A DNA stretch of 64,000 bases from Corynebacterium ciconiae DSM 44920 (GCF_030440575.1 NZ_CP047189.1:372001-436000), one strand, 5' to 3'. Positions 54,238 to 63,601 are shown, counted from the stretch's first letter. The notes: generated by a model from the sequence alone, not told the origin. Numbers and translations: made by a program.

Positions 54238-54718
54238 GAACTGGCCTGTCTCTGGGCAGGTGCGCTGTGAGGAACTCGAGGACACCCATGCCTTCGGTGA
54301 ACGGCTCGGTCGTGCCCTAGAGGCCGGCGATCTGGTGATCCTCCACGGCCCGCTGGGCGCGGGCAAAACTAGCCTCACCCAGGGCATTGCCCGCGGGATG
54401 GAGGTAAAAGGTCGGGTCACCTCGCCTACCTTCACCATCGCGCGGGAACACCGCAGCCGTGGGACGGGCCCCAGCCTGATCCACGTGGATGCCTACCGGC
54501 TGCTTGGGGAGGCATCCGGGGCGGTGGATCCCGTGGCGGCCATGGATTCTCTAGATATGGATAGTGAGCTGCACGAGGCCGTGGTGGTGGCCGAATGGGG
54601 TGCGGGGCTGATGGAGCAATTGGCCGAGCACTATCTCCTCCTCAGCCTTGATCGCACCTCCGCGGTGGAGGAAGACCCCGACTCGGAGGCGCGGATCATT
54701 TCGTGGCAGTGGCACTAG
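54230..54718 (+). CDS. tsaE: tRNA threonylcarbamoyladenosine biosynthesis protein TsaE
   Basis: P-loop ATPase partner of TsaB and TsaD in making the t6A37 modification of tRNA. It has 162 residues. Walker A is GPLGAGKTSLTQGIARG (about 42-58), followed by VTSPTFTIAREH, VDAYRL and VVAEWGAGL. The ATG at 54230 lies within alr, with AAGGAG about ten bases upstream. The other t6A genes are 3.8 kb downstream; the usual block is split by two unrelated genes and ogt. Confidence 0.95.
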   Translation: MDKNWPVSGQVRCEELEDTHAFGERLGRALEAGDLVILHGPLGAGKTSLTQGIARGMEVKGRVTSPTFTIAREHRSRGTGPSLIHVDAYRLLGEASGAVDPVAAMDSLDMDSELHEAVVVAEWGAGLMEQLAEHYLLLSLDRTSAVEEDPDSEARIISWQWH

Positions 54719-56216
54719 CTACCGCTGCTTGGGCCTGCCTGTTAGGCGCTGGTGCCAGCACCCAGTGCGGGTAGTGTGCAGGTGCGTTGTTTGCTGCCCT
54801 GTCTGATGCGCCGCCGCTGACGCTGAGTCGGTGCAGCACATACTCGAGCGGGCCGCGCCGCCACCGCAGTCGATACAGCGGAGTGAGAAGCACACTTGCG
54901 ATCGCCTGGATGGCAAAGACGCTGAAGTCTGTCCAGCTGTAGCTTTCCCCGCCGCTCGTCGGCTGGTAGATATCCTCAGAATCGGTGCCCGAGGACTGGC
55001 GCTGAATGTAGTCATCCACCACGGTATTGGCCTCATCGGCGGAGCTGAGCTCCAGCAGTTGATCGCGGAGTTGCTGCTGCTCGGGTGTCATGGGGGTGGC
55101 GAGCATCCCCGTTTCCTCTGGATCGGCTAGAAGATAGTCCGTGGAGTAATCGTAGATCGCTTGTTCCACCTCCTCGGCTGTGCTGGCGGCTCTCAGCCGT
55201 GTCTGCAGCACCTCCATGGCAGTGCGCCGGTGTTGTTCCAGGGCGCCCTCAGCAGCACTATCCGCCGCGCCGCGAGATGTATCGCTGGTGGGCGAAGGGG
55301 CATCCGTCATGTTCATCGGCTCGGAGCGCTCTTCGCTGGGACTGAAATAGGATGTCCACGCGCTAGAGGTAGCCTCCGAGGCATTCTTAGATAATCCTGC
55401 GGCATCGACCATCGGCGCGGCCAGCAGCACGTGCACGACATAGACGCTGAAGGCCATAGACCCCATGGCCTGGAGAGGGTAGAAGTGAGCGCGTCGCAGC
55501 GCCACAATGATGCCCGCAGCTACCAGCCCTGTGCACACCACATCGCCTATGGCGCCACTGTGCGGGGTGGGCACAATATAGGACAGCGGCGAGCCGCCGA
55601 AGGAGGGGTCAACCATCATCTCCACCGGGCCAGGCCGTGTGCCCACATGTGCCAGGACCACGCCCCGAACCACCAAAGCTAGGACACCAGCGGGGATGCA
55701 CCACAGCACGCCCCGCGACCAGTAGATGCGTGCCAGCACAACACCAATAAGGGTGTAGGCCAGCCAGGCCGGCAAGGGATAGACACCAAAACCGACCATG
55801 CCGAAGGGGCTGGCGGATCGGGTGAGGGCGGCGTCTATAAGCGGCCCCGCAAGCACCAGCACCGTGACGAGAATAACGATCCGCCGAGTGCGCCACCGGG
55901 CGATGGGGGCGAGCAGAATCTGTGCCACCCCGATGGTGCCGAGTACCACTGCGATATCCCCGCTGAACGCAGACAGCGGAATGCTCACCGCGATAAGCAC
56001 AATGCCGCGAATCATGGCCACCGTGGCGTTGTATCTATCCAACACGATGGCCAAGCTGATACCACTGAGCACCGCGAAGAGGGTGGAGGGGTAGCCATCT
56101 GTGAGCTCCCTGAACACCGCTGGGCCATTGAAGACCGTGTGGGCGTACATCATCCCCACGATCGCGATCGCGCGGGCAATATCGAGCCCATCGACCCTCC
56201 GATTAAGCGTAGTCAT
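54696..56216 (-). CDS. DUF418-like membrane protein with a large soluble insertion
   Basis: Polytopic protein of 506 residues. It opens RVDGLDIARAIAIVGMMYAHT, the acyltransferase-type start of DUF1624/DUF418 proteins, and about nine membrane segments follow to about residue 275. The DUF418 end signature RLRWRRGPLEYVLHRLS is also present. Between the two lies a hydrophilic stretch of about 140 residues (about 280-420), rich in Ser, Glu and Gln, not usual for the family. A last hydrophobic segment lies near 425-445. It may acylate a cell-envelope compound. Its 3' end overlaps the tsaE 3' end by 23 bases. Confidence 0.75.
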   Translation of the reverse strand: MTTLNRRVDGLDIARAIAIVGMMYAHTVFNGPAVFRELTDGYPSTLFAVLSGISLAIVLDRYNATVAMIRGIVLIAVSIPLSAFSGDIAVVLGTIGVAQILLAPIARWRTRRIVILVTVLVLAGPLIDAALTRSASPFGMVGFGVYPLPAWLAYTLIGVVLARIYWSRGVLWCIPAGVLALVVRGVVLAHVGTRPGPVEMMVDPSFGGSPLSYIVPTPHSGAIGDVVCTGLVAAGIIVALRRAHFYPLQAMGSMAFSVYVVHVLLAAPMVDAAGLSKNASEATSSAWTSYFSPSEERSEPMNMTDAPSPTSDTSRGAADSAAEGALEQHRRTAMEVLQTRLRAASTAEEVEQAIYDYSTDYLLADPEETGMLATPMTPEQQQLRDQLLELSSADEANTVVDDYIQRQSSGTDSEDIYQPTSGGESYSWTDFSVFAIQAIASVLLTPLYRLRWRRGPLEYVLHRLSVSGGASDRAANNAPAHYPHWVLAPAPNRQAQAAVASATATK

Positions 56217-56550
56217 ACCTCATAACACTAGGTGCATGAAGGGGTCTGTGCTCGCCGGAGAAGAGTGCGAGTAGGGTGGTGCTGCGCTGGGTCCACGAGC
56301 ACTGGCAGCAGCGCCAGCCGTGAAGGGCCCAGGCGATGCGCGTGAAGACACGACCGCGCAGGCCCACGCGCGCAGCAGCTTCGCAGCCCACCGTCGCCGA
56401 CGGACACCACCTCCGCGCCCGCCGGCGCCGCGACGGCTCACCACACCCGCTACGAGTGCGAGCAATGAGGCCTGCGAGCAGGTGCGAAACAGGAAAGACA
56501 CGTCACAGCCTACGGCTGTGCATTGGATGGATTGTGAGGAGATAAAGCAG
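56217..56550. other. Intergenic region between the DUF418-like and MFS genes
   Basis: 334 bases. A perfect inverted repeat CACAGCC-TAC-GGCTGTG (56504-56520) stands 31 bases before the MFS start and may be the site of a local repressor. The frame upstream of the MFS start is open, but its composition (Arg/Pro/Ala runs) is not protein-like. No other gene seen. Confidence 0.5.
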
Positions 56551-58005
56551 GTGAGTACCACCCCCGCTGCGGCAGACCCTATTCGCTGGCGAATCTTGGG
56601 GCTCATGCTCGTGTCCGTGTTCATGTCCCTGATGTCAGTGAGCATCATGAACGTGGCGCTGCCCTCCATCCAAGCCGGGCTGGGAGCCACCCACACCGAT
56701 ATCCAGTGGGTACTGTCCGGCTACACCCTCGTCTTCGGCGCCTTCCTCGTACCCGCAGGACGGGCCGGGGACATCTTCGGTCGCGCCGGGCTGTTTCTCA
56801 TCGGGCTCACCGTGTTTTTGAGCGGCTCCACGGCGGCAGGGCTGGCACCAAGCCCCAACTTCCTGGTGGCGGCACGCTTGTTGCAGGGTATGGGTGCCGG
56901 TTTGATGAACCCGCAGCTCATCGGCATGATCCAGTACTACTTCACGGGCAAAGAGCGCGGCCGGGCCTTTGGGTTCTTCGGCTCCACCGTGGGCATCGCC
57001 GTGGCCATCGGGCCGGTGCTGGGAGGCTTTCTCATTGGCCTTGGCGGGGAAGATCTGGGCTGGCGTCTAACGATGTTTGTCAATCTCCCCATTGGCATGA
57101 TCGTGCTGCTGCTTGGCCTGTTGTGGTTTCCGAGGCCTCTCGCCAGCGCCGATCCGGTGCGCGCCGCCGATGGCAGCTACAAGATATCCTCGGTAATCCG
57201 CTCCCTCGACCCCGTGGGTGTGGTGCTCTTGACCAGCGCCGTGCTGCTGTTTCTTTTGCCCTTCGTTGAGAGCAAAGAAGGGCTGTGGGTGTGGCTGCTT
57301 CTGGTGGTGTCGCTGCTGCTGCTCGCTGGATTCGTGCGCTGGGAGCGCTCCTACAAGGCATCGGGGCACGCGCCCATGGTGGATCTGGATGTGCTGGCCG
57401 TGTCGAGTTTCCGTAATGGGGCGGCGCTGTCTTCGCTGTACTTTATGGGCATCACCAGCATCTGGGTGATCGTGGCCATGTACTTCCAACAAGGTCTGGG
57501 CTATTCCGCGCTGGTGGCGGGGTCGGTGGGTATTCCGGCCGCCTTGGCCTCCTCGGTGTCGGCGGACTGGGCCGGCAGGCGCGTGATTGATCTTGGTCGC
57601 CCGCTAGTGGTCGGCGGCATGCTGGTGGCCACCACCGGCATGATCTTGAGCATCCTGGTGATTATCGGTGAGCATCGTGGCATGGTCAGCGAATGGTGGC
57701 TGGTGGGCACCCTCGGTGTTGTCGGTATCGGCCAAGGCAGCGTGATCAGCCCCAACCAAACCCTGTCGCTGGCGGATGTGCCCCAAAACTATGCCGGCTC
57801 CTCCGGGGCGGTGCTGCAGGTGGGCCAGCGCATCGGCACCGCCATTGGGCTTGCCATGATCACCGCCGCGCTTTTCGCCCTGCTCGAGCATGTGGATTGG
57901 CCCATGGCGGTGGCCGGCGGCTTCGGCATCATCGTGGTCATTATGCTCAGCGCCACCAGCATTGGGGTGCACGATGTGCGCCAGCGCCGTGCCGCCGCCG
58001 ACTAG
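56551..58005 (+). CDS. MFS multidrug transporter, 14-segment DHA2 type
   Basis: Proton-driven exporter of 484 residues (EmrB/QacA-like) with about 14 membrane segments. Motif A is GRAGDIFGRAGLFL between segments 2 and 3. WVLSGYTLVFGAF, RLLQGMGAGLMNPQ and motif C AIGPVLGGFLIGL are present. The substrate is unknown. I choose the GTG at 56551 (VSTTPAAADPIRWRIL), with GAGGAGA about ten bases upstream. Confidence 0.9.
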   Translation: MSTTPAAADPIRWRILGLMLVSVFMSLMSVSIMNVALPSIQAGLGATHTDIQWVLSGYTLVFGAFLVPAGRAGDIFGRAGLFLIGLTVFLSGSTAAGLAPSPNFLVAARLLQGMGAGLMNPQLIGMIQYYFTGKERGRAFGFFGSTVGIAVAIGPVLGGFLIGLGGEDLGWRLTMFVNLPIGMIVLLLGLLWFPRPLASADPVRAADGSYKISSVIRSLDPVGVVLLTSAVLLFLLPFVESKEGLWVWLLLVVSLLLLAGFVRWERSYKASGHAPMVDLDVLAVSSFRNGAALSSLYFMGITSIWVIVAMYFQQGLGYSALVAGSVGIPAALASSVSADWAGRRVIDLGRPLVVGGMLVATTGMILSILVIIGEHRGMVSEWWLVGTLGVVGIGQGSVISPNQTLSLADVPQNYAGSSGAVLQVGQRIGTAIGLAMITAALFALLEHVDWPMAVAGGFGIIVVIMLSATSIGVHDVRQRRAAAD

Positions 58006-58027
58006 CACCGCTCACTAGTGCTGCCCA

Positions 58028-58513
58028 CTAGCTCCGCCGCACATCATGGCCTCGGCCGGCCTGGATCTCTACGCCTTCGAGCCGTAGCAGCTGCCGCTTC
58101 AGCTCAAGGCCGCCGGCATAGCCGCCGATGGAGCCGTCGCCGCGCAGCACCCGGTGGCAGGGCAGAAAGATCGGCAGCGGATTGAGCTTCAGGGCGGTGC
58201 CGGCGGCACGCACGGCCTTGGGGTGCCCTGCCCGTGCCGCGAGGTGGCCGTAACTTATGGTTTCGCCATAGTCGATGGCGCTGAGGGCGGCGTAGAGGTG
58301 GCGTCGAAAAGCGGTGTGCGCCGGGAGATCGAGAGCCACTGTGAACGTCTGGCGCGTGCCGGCGGCGTACTCCTGGAGCTGGGCGCAGGCGCGGCGAAGC
58401 AGCTCGCTGGCTGGGGCGATGGGCTGGTCCGCCCCGAAGCTCACTCGGGTGATACCGCGCGGGGAGGCGGTGAGAGTAAAACCGCCACATGCGGTGTCTA
58501 CTGTTGCCTGCAT
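58028..58513 (-). CDS. ogt: Methylated-DNA-protein cysteine methyltransferase
   Basis: Suicide repair protein that takes methyl groups from O6-methylguanine. It has 161 residues. The acceptor cysteine is in LPCHRVLRGDGSIGGYAGGLELKR (C119). The helix-turn-helix part ISYGHLAARAGHPKAVRAAGTALKLNP precedes it. I use the ATG at 58513, with GGAG five bases upstream. An ATG at 58549 would nearly touch the divergent tsaB start. A variant of the 16-mer lies inside (58297-58312). Confidence 0.92.
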   Translation of the reverse strand: MQATVDTACGGFTLTASPRGITRVSFGADQPIAPASELLRRACAQLQEYAAGTRQTFTVALDLPAHTAFRRHLYAALSAIDYGETISYGHLAARAGHPKAVRAAGTALKLNPLPIFLPCHRVLRGDGSIGGYAGGLELKRQLLRLEGVEIQAGRGHDVRRS

Positions 58514-58550
58514 AGGCTCCGAGCCTAGCGGGTAGGTAGGCTGATACATC

Positions 58551-59225
58551 GTGTTGTGCCTAGCCATCGATACCTCCACCCCCACGCTTGTCGCGGGCAT
58601 CGTTGATACCCTGCGCGGCGAACTCGCCGCCGAGCTACTGCCCGAATGCCGCAAGCACAATGAGGTGCTCATCCCCACCATCCAGCACTGCGCCGCGCGC
58701 GCCGGCTGTACCCTCGCTGATCTCGACGCAATCGTGGTCGGCTGCGGACCCGGCCCCTTCACTGGCCTGCGCGTGGGCATGGCCACGGCCGCAGCCCTCG
58801 GCGATGCCCTCCAGATCCCCGTACACGGGGTGGTCTCTCATGACAGCATCGCCCAGCAGCTTCTCGACGCCACCTCCCCGCCCACCAGCCTGGTGGTGGC
58901 CACCGACGCCCGCCGCCGCGAGGTCTACTGGTCCCGCTATGACCATGGTGAGCGCGTTGCCGGTCCCGAGGTGCACAGCCCAGCGCATGTGGCTGAGCTT
59001 CTCGACGCCCAGCCCGCGGATGTGCTCAACTGCCCCACCCACATTGACCTAGCCGCTGCAGCACAGCGAGTGGATCTGAGCCCCACCCCAGCCGCACTGG
59101 TGGCAGTGGCCGACCTTGAGCGCAGCCCAGAGCCGCTGGTGCCGCTGTATTTACGCAGGCCTGACGCGGCGGAGCCGGCGCCCCAGCCGCTCTCCCCGGC
59201 AATCCCAGACATCGATCTGGGTTAA
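58551..59225 (+). CDS. tsaB: tRNA threonylcarbamoyladenosine biosynthesis protein TsaB
   Basis: Inactive TsaD paralogue that forms the TsaB-TsaD heterodimer for t6A37. It has 224 residues. It opens LCLAIDTSTPTLVAGIV and carries GCGPGPFTGLRVGMATA, the TsaB mark. The start is GTG at 58551 (or TTG one codon later). TAGGCT ends eight bases upstream, suggesting a leaderless mRNA. Two copies of the 16-mer family (58859 and 58997) lie in it as LLDAT/LLDAQ codons. Confidence 0.94.
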   Translation: MLCLAIDTSTPTLVAGIVDTLRGELAAELLPECRKHNEVLIPTIQHCAARAGCTLADLDAIVVGCGPGPFTGLRVGMATAAALGDALQIPVHGVVSHDSIAQQLLDATSPPTSLVVATDARRREVYWSRYDHGERVAGPEVHSPAHVAELLDAQPADVLNCPTHIDLAAAAQRVDLSPTPAALVAVADLERSPEPLVPLYLRRPDAAEPAPQPLSPAIPDIDLG

Positions 59226-59338
59226 AGGCTGCGTATAGTTACAGAGAAACACGGCGCTGCGCACAGCCGCTGAGAGCGGCCAATCGCAAGCGCCATCAAC
59301 ACCGAGTGAGACCTGTCAAGGAAGTGTGAATCTTTCCC

Positions 59339-59884
59339 GTGAGTGACTCCCAACCAGCGCCTACATCCACCCCGCGTCCCGTGATCGTCGATGACAACGG
59401 CCAGCTGGTGCTGCCCGAGACGCTGCGCCCGCTCAACAACGAGGACGCCCCGCGCTGCGCCCAGCTGGAAAAGCAACTCTTCGGCAGCGATGACCCCTGG
59501 AGCGAGCAGGCGTTCTACTACGAGTTCGCTGGCCGCACCATCTACTTGGGCTACGAGGATAACGGTGTGCTGGTGGGCTACGCCGGTCTGGCGATGCTCG
59601 GGCCCGAGGATGATCCGGAGTTCGAGATTCACACCATCGGCGTGGACCCGGACTATCGCCGCCAAGGCATCGGCACCCAGATGCTGCAGGTGTTCGTGGA
59701 CGTGGCCGATCACTACAACGGCCCGATCTTCCTCGAATGCCGCACCGATAACACCGCCGCGGTGACTTTGTACAAGAGCTACGGCTTCTTCGTTATCGAC
59801 GAGCGCAAAAACTACTACCAGCCCTCCGGTGCCGACGCGTACGTCATGCAGCGCAACCCGCACGGCGCCCCCAACCCCAGCTAG
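59339..59884 (+). CDS. rimI: Ribosomal protein S18 alanine N-acetyltransferase (RimI)
   Basis: GNAT acetyltransferase of 181 residues. The core reads [34 protein letters not shown], then [19 protein letters not shown] (acetyl-CoA loop) and [18 protein letters not shown]. An N-terminal stretch of about 25 residues is extra. Its place between tsaB and tsaD is the usual one. The start is GTG at 59339, with AAGGAA about 14 bases upstream, a loose spacing. The gap from tsaB is 113 bases. Confidence 0.92.
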   Translation: MSDSQPAPTSTPRPVIVDDNGQLVLPETLRPLNNEDAPRCAQLEKQLFGSDDPWSEQAFYYEFAGRTIYLGYEDNGVLVGYAGLAMLGPEDDPEFEIHTIGVDPDYRRQGIGTQMLQVFVDVADHYNGPIFLECRTDNTAAVTLYKSYGFFVIDERKNYYQPSGADAYVMQRNPHGAPNPS

Positions 59885-59898
59885 GTGTAACCCCAGTC

Positions 59899-60927
59899 GT
59901 GTCACGCTTTATCTGCGGGATCGAGTCATCCTGCGACGAAACCGGTGTCGGCATCATCGAGCTTTTCGACGATGGCCGCATGTCCGTGCGCGCCAACGTC
60001 GTGGCCTCCTCCATGGACCAGCACGCCCGCTTCGGCGGGGTGGTGCCCGAGATCGCCTCCCGGGCCCACCTCGAATCCATCCAGCCGGTGATGCGCCAAG
60101 CCTTGGCCGAGGCCGGCATTGATGCTCCCGATGCCGTAGCCGCCACCGTGGGGCCCGGGCTGGCGGGGGCGCTGCTGGTCGGTGCCTCCGCCGCGAAGGC
60201 CTACGCCGCCGCGTGGGGGGTGGACTTCTACGGCCTTAACCACCTAGGTGGGCACGTGGCCGTGGCCAACCTCGATGGCGAGCCGCTGCCGCACTGCGTG
60301 GCGCTATTGGTCTCTGGCGGGCACACCCAGCTGCTCGAGGTGCGCTCCGTCGGCGAGCCCATGGTGGAACTGGGCTCCACCGTGGATGATGCGGCCGGTG
60401 AAGCCTACGACAAGGTCGCTCGGCTGCTGCGGCTGGGCTATCCCGGCGGGCCCGTGATCGATCGCCTGGCCCGCAGCGGCAACCCGAAGGCCATCGCCTT
60501 TCCCCGCGGCATGCGCAAATCCGCCTACGACTTCTCCTTCTCTGGGCTCAAAACAGCCGTGGCCCGTTATGTGGAACAAGCCGAGCGCGAGGGGCGAGTC
60601 ATCGACATCCCCGATGTGTGCGCCTCCTTCCAAGAAGCCGTGGTGGACGTGCTCACAGCCAAGGCCGTGCGCGCCTGCCGCGACACCGGTGCAGGCGTGC
60701 TGCTGCTCGGCGGGGGAGTGGCTGCCAACTCGCGGCTGCGGGAGCTCGCCCAGCGCCGCTGCACCTCCGCCGGTATTCAGCTGCGCGTGCCGCCGCTGGA
60801 ATACTGCACCGACAACGGGGTGATGATCGCCGCGCTCTGCGCCGAGCGGATCCGCGCCGGGGCCGCCCCCTCGGACCTCAGCGTGGGCACCGATCCCTCG
60901 CTCGAGGTGGAACAACCCCAGGCCTAG
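59899..60927 (+). CDS. tsaD: tRNA N6-threonylcarbamoyltransferase TsaD
   Basis: Transfers the threonylcarbamoyl group to A37 of tRNAs reading ANN codons. It has 342 residues. It starts [19 protein letters not shown]. The metal motif is NHLGGHVAV (HxxxH type), and [33 protein letters not shown] and [10 protein letters not shown] are also present. The start is GTG at 59899, 14 bases after rimI. Confidence 0.97.
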   Translation: MSRFICGIESSCDETGVGIIELFDDGRMSVRANVVASSMDQHARFGGVVPEIASRAHLESIQPVMRQALAEAGIDAPDAVAATVGPGLAGALLVGASAAKAYAAAWGVDFYGLNHLGGHVAVANLDGEPLPHCVALLVSGGHTQLLEVRSVGEPMVELGSTVDDAAGEAYDKVARLLRLGYPGGPVIDRLARSGNPKAIAFPRGMRKSAYDFSFSGLKTAVARYVEQAEREGRVIDIPDVCASFQEAVVDVLTAKAVRACRDTGAGVLLLGGGVAANSRLRELAQRRCTSAGIQLRVPPLEYCTDNGVMIAALCAERIRAGAAPSDLSVGTDPSLEVEQPQA

Positions 60928-61081
60928 CCGTGGCCGGCACACCCGCTGGGTGAAACTTTGGGAAACAGCCGCTGAATTGTGCAGCGTAGGCGTCGTTAGG
61001 TGCGAGAAACTCTGTTAGACACAACAGGTGTTCCCGCGCCTGAAAGCGCCCCATTTACGACACAAACAAAGGTTGTTTCCC

Positions 61082-61510
61082 ATGCCCCGTGGCCTGCTCG
61101 TGCACCCCGACACCTCCTCGCAGCTGATCACCGTCGAGCTTGACGAGGCCGCCAGCTATCTCAACGCCGACGGCCAGCGTCTCTCGGTCAGCTTCCGCGA
61201 TGACGGCACCACCGTGGCCGCCCTCTACGCCGCCGAGGCGGCCGCCAGCGGCGCCGAGCCTAATCCGGTGGCCTCCATGGGGCGCCAAGAGGCAGCCACG
61301 GGAAACTCCGCATTCTTAAGCGATCCCACCGCCGCTATCTGCGGGCCAGTGATCTTTGTGGGAGCCGATGGCACCGACATCACCGACGCCGACATCGAGC
61401 AGGTGCGCGCCGGGATCCGCGCCGTGCACAACTACCGAGAAGACGAGCCGGAAGACTACGCCCTCTGGCGCGGAGCAGTACTCAACCTCGCCCGCGGGGC
61501 CGCGGACTAG
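61082..61510 (+). CDS. Hypothetical protein between tsaD and gltS
   Basis: An acidic 142-residue soluble protein (MPRGLLVHPDTSSQLITVELDEAASYLNADGQR...). I do not recognise its family. It shows two segments, a beta-rich N-terminal part with HPDTSSQLITVEL and a part ending TDADIEQVRAGIRAVHNYREDEPEDYALWR. AAAGG lies about ten bases before the ATG at 61082. Codon use is like that of its neighbours. Confidence 0.7.
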   Translation: MPRGLLVHPDTSSQLITVELDEAASYLNADGQRLSVSFRDDGTTVAALYAAEAAASGAEPNPVASMGRQEAATGNSAFLSDPTAAICGPVIFVGADGTDITDADIEQVRAGIRAVHNYREDEPEDYALWRGAVLNLARGAAD

Positions 61511-61735
61511 CTGATTTTCGGGTGCTTAGCCTCTGGGGTTGGGCTTCGCTGAACCGACCGCGGGGTGAGCGGCGGCCCTCGCCGCTCCAGCGGCCGCTTG
61601 GCCCACGCGGAAAGAGCTGCAGCACGCAGCAGGAATGCCTCCACCGCATCCCCTGGCGCCAGAGATGCTGAGAAAAGCCTGTATTCTGGCTGACATTGTT
61701 GTGAATATGGCTTAGGTCATAGAGTTCTCAAGGAT

Positions 61736-63106
61736 GTGAGGTGCGGCTATGGACGATTTTCACCCTATGTTTTGCTACTAGACCTCGGCTGGATCTCAGT
61801 GTTGCTCATGGCGGGCAAACTTCTCCGCCGATTCGTACCGGTGTTTCAGAAGCTGATGATCCCCGCGCCCATCACGGCAGGCATTCTCGGCCTCGCACTG
61901 GGGCCCGAGGGGCTGGGATGGATTCCCTTTTCTGATCAGCTCAACACCTACACCACGATGCTTATTGCCGCGGTGTTCGGCGCCTTGCCCTACACCATGG
62001 ACTTCTCCAGCGAGGTGCGCTCCGGTGCCCGCACCATGTGGTCGGTATCGGTATCGATGTTTCTCACCCAGTGGGGCATCTTCGCGCTTTTGGGCGTGAT
62101 CCTCTTCGCCCCGCTGCTCGGCACACCGGACTGGTTCGGTGCGATGGTGCCGGTGGGCTTCGTCGGCGGCTTCGGCGTGGCCGCGGCTGTGGGTGGCTCG
62201 CTGGAAAACCAAGGTCAAGAGGCGGCGATGACATTAGGCTTCACCGCGGCCACGGTGGGCACCCTAGCTGCGGTGGTTGGTGGTGTGATCATTGCCAAGT
62301 GGGGATCATCCACCGGCAAAACCTCGCAGCTTCCTGACTTTTCCAAACTGTCTGACGACATTCGCACCGGCTGGATCGGCCAGGGCAGCGAGCGGCCCAG
62401 CGTGGGTAAAGCCACCACGAACCCCTCCTCGATCGAGCCGATCGCCCTGCACGTCTCCGTAGTAGGAATCACCGTGTTCGTGGGCTACCAAATCAAGCTG
62501 CTGCTAGAGGCACTGTTTCCGGTGCTTTCAGTGCCGCTGTTCGCCTCCTCCTTCGTGGTCGGCATGCTCGGAGTGGGATTCTTGCATCTGGTGAAGGCCC
62601 CGCACTTCGTGGATAAAGACCTCGTGGGATCGATCTCTGGTGGTTTCACCGACTACCTCGTGGTCACCGGAGTGGCGGCGATCATTCCTGCCGTGGTGGC
62701 CGACTATGCGCTCGCGCTCGTGGTGCTCTTCGCCCTGGCATTGGGCTTCTGCTGTGTCTACGCCTTTGTGGTCGCGCCGCGCGCCTTTAAGGATCCGTGG
62801 TTCGAGCGGGCCCTGTTCGGCTGGGGCTGGTCCACCGCCTCGGTGGCTACCGCCATCGCCATCTTGAAGATCGTGGATCCCAACATGAAGTCCGGCACCC
62901 TAGAAGAATTCGGTGTGGCCTATGTGGGATTCGCGCCCATCGAGATTTTCGTGATCATCATTGCGCCCATGCTCATCATCGGTGGGTTCATCGTGGGCTT
63001 TGGTGCCGCCACCCTTGCGGCAGGGCTGGTGATTCTGTCGCTGCCGTTTATTGCGAAGCGACGGCGCTCCTCCTCTGGAGCCGCCGCCTCACTGCCTCGC
63101 CCCTAG
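61736..63106 (+). CDS. gltS: Sodium/glutamate symporter GltS, 5' end possibly frameshifted
   Basis: Membrane carrier of the ESS/GltS family, about 450 residues and 10-12 membrane segments. Marks include LLLDLGWISVLLMAGKLLRR, FGALPYTMDFSSEVR, FVGGFGVAAAVGGSLE and a matching second half. It probably imports glutamate with sodium. The start is doubtful. The open frame begins at GTG 61736, whose ribosome site is too close. The ATG at 61749 has GAGG seven bases upstream but reads into a stop after ten codons. One extra T in the TTTT run at 61757-61760 would join it to the main frame as MDDFSPYVLLLDLGW. TTG at 61772 is another option. Confidence 0.85.
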   Translation: MRCGYGRFSPYVLLLDLGWISVLLMAGKLLRRFVPVFQKLMIPAPITAGILGLALGPEGLGWIPFSDQLNTYTTMLIAAVFGALPYTMDFSSEVRSGARTMWSVSVSMFLTQWGIFALLGVILFAPLLGTPDWFGAMVPVGFVGGFGVAAAVGGSLENQGQEAAMTLGFTAATVGTLAAVVGGVIIAKWGSSTGKTSQLPDFSKLSDDIRTGWIGQGSERPSVGKATTNPSSIEPIALHVSVVGITVFVGYQIKLLLEALFPVLSVPLFASSFVVGMLGVGFLHLVKAPHFVDKDLVGSISGGFTDYLVVTGVAAIIPAVVADYALALVVLFALALGFCCVYAFVVAPRAFKDPWFERALFGWGWSTASVATAIAILKIVDPNMKSGTLEEFGVAYVGFAPIEIFVIIIAPMLIIGGFIVGFGAATLAAGLVILSLPFIAKRRRSSSGAAASLPRP

Positions 63107-63172
63107 CCAACGGCGGGGCGGGCCATGGGTGAGAACAACGCCAAGAGATCTGGCAGTGCGCACAGTTGAGTG

Positions 63173-63199
63173 TTAGCACTCACGGGGGTAGAGTGCCAA
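63173..63199. promoter_or_regulatory. CIRCE operator (HrcA site) of groESL
   Basis: TTAGCACTC (63173-63181), nine bases, GAGTGCCAA (63191-63199). It differs at one base from the CIRCE consensus TTAGCACTC-N9-GAGTGCTAA. It indicates heat-shock control by HrcA. Confidence 0.92.
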
Positions 63200-63301
63200 T
63201 AGGTTGTGTGACCCACAGTTGTTCACCCGCGACGACGGCTGTGCTGGAACTACCAACCGGCACATGGAAACCTTTCTTGCTATGTCACATGGAGGAATAT
63301 C

Positions 63302-63601
63302 GTGGCGAACGTAAACATCAAGCCGCTGGAGGACCGCGTCCTCGTCCAGATCAACGAGGCCGAGACCACCACCGCATCCGGTCTGGTTATCCCGGACTCC
63401 GCTAAGGAAAAGCCGCAGGAGGCCACCGTTATCGCCGTGGGCCCGGGCCGCTGGGGCGACAAGGACGAGCGCGTCCAGATGGATGTGAAGGAAGGCGACG
63501 TCGTGGTGTTCTCTAAGTACGGCGGAACCGAGCTGAAGTACGACGGCCAGGAGTACCTGCTGCTGTCCCAGCGCGACATTCTCGCAGTCATCGAGAACTA
63601 A
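63302..63601 (+). CDS. groES: Co-chaperonin GroES
   Basis: Ten-kDa lid of the GroEL chamber, 99 residues. It reads [37 protein letters not shown], with the mobile loop [10 protein letters not shown], and ends RDILAVIEN. The start is GTG at 63302, after ATGGAGGAATATC. It lies 100 bases downstream of the CIRCE operator and 18 bases before groL1. Confidence 0.97.
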   Translation: MANVNIKPLEDRVLVQINEAETTTASGLVIPDSAKEKPQEATVIAVGPGRWGDKDERVQMDVKEGDVVVFSKYGGTELKYDGQEYLLLSQRDILAVIEN

